Shown piece after piece: positions 20,533-20,668 of a stretch of DNA of 20,668 bases (positions within the stretch are counted from its first letter, which is position 1; each line of letters starts with the position of its first letter). The notes below the pieces were generated by a model. It made no database searches, was not told the origin of the DNA, and worked only from the letters and a program-made list of their open reading frames with translations. The stretch comes from a virus, in the IMG/VR virus record IMGVR_UViG_3300028394_000366, positions 1 to 20,668 of that record, one strand, 5' to 3'. A program made the translations under genes and the position numbers.

Positions 20533-20668
20533 ACTTTAAAACCATCAAAGTTTTTTCTACGTTCACGATTACCAAATGTATTCAAAGGCTTGTCTTCAAC
20601 TTTACCTGCATCAACAATATCATTCTGTGCAGAGTCTTCAACATCATACAGTCTCATCTTTGATCTAT
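20529..20668 (-). CDS. C-terminal end of an unidentified gene (partial)
   Basis: An open minus-strand frame enters from the right edge and ends with TGA at 20531-20529, overlapping the next ATG by four bases. The visible end reads RLYDVEDSAQNDIVDAGK, then NTFGNRERRKNFDGFKV. An ATG in frame lies near the edge but has no SD, so the true start is probably outside the window. The charged, polar tail gives no clue to family. Confidence 0.6.
   Translation of the reverse strand, partial: RSKMRLYDVEDSAQNDIVDAGKVEDKPLNTFGNRERRKNFDGFKV

Noticed and set aside
1-20668. tRNA genes, CRISPR array, insertion sequences, attachment sites
   Set aside because: I looked for cloverleaf-like segments, regular direct repeats with spacers, and transposase or integrase motifs and found none; a tRNA scan was not possible.

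Overview
The window looks like part of the late region of a T4-like (Straboviridae/Kyanoviridae-type) marine myovirus with an AT-rich genome. Every gene I accept lies on the minus strand. Genes are packed with 1 to 20 base overlaps or gaps of a few bases, most starts have a Shine-Dalgarno (SD) sequence, and several CDSs match protein types I recognise from cyanophages and pelagiphages: a gp61-like primase start, a GH19 endolysin, DUF6321, DUF5872-like and DUF6267-like proteins, and T4-type late promoters. The host cannot be fixed from this window. A marine alphaproteobacterium or a cyanobacterium is plausible. I see no tRNA, CRISPR array, insertion sequence or attachment site, and no gap over 300 bases without a gene.

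Layout from right to left, which is the direction of transcription. 20668-16625: the tail of an unidentified gene, a DUF4338/DruA-like protein, a protein with a possible PD-(D/E)XK nuclease core, a DUF6267-like protein with nucleotidyltransferase/ligase motifs, and two small genes. 16594-10052: an island of nine genes for sugar and glycan chemistry (four glycosyltransferase-like proteins, an APH-type kinase, a sugar nucleotidyltransferase-HAD fusion, an NAD-dependent epimerase, a methyltransferase and a small coiled-coil protein). 10012-4505: four genes for large mosaic or small basic proteins that look like packaged head proteins. 4449-2838: a structural-type protein behind a T4-type late promoter, then three small genes. 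2851-148: a lysis region with inner and outer spanins, GH19 endolysin, holin and four more small membrane or exported proteins. 145-1: a strong sigma70-type promoter and the start of a primase gene.

The main observation is that five proteins (the 744-aa nucleotidyltransferase/kinase, the 410-aa DUF6267-like protein, the 98-aa DUF6321 protein, the 695-aa mosaic and a 133-aa protein) share an N-terminus of the form M-K/N/R-x(1-2)-F-x-x-F/Y-L/I-x-E. This resembles the T4 capsid-targeting sequence (MKTYQEFIAE) that is cut by prohead protease gp21. The same (L/I)xE cut motif recurs between modules of the larger proteins. I infer a set of enzymes loaded into the head, trimmed there and injected with the DNA, possibly including a nucleic-acid kinase and ligase. 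A second theme is control at start sites: a late promoter overlapping a hairpin that contains an SD, and a strong promoter predicted to start transcription two bases before the primase AUG. All functional calls come from reading motifs; no database search was possible.
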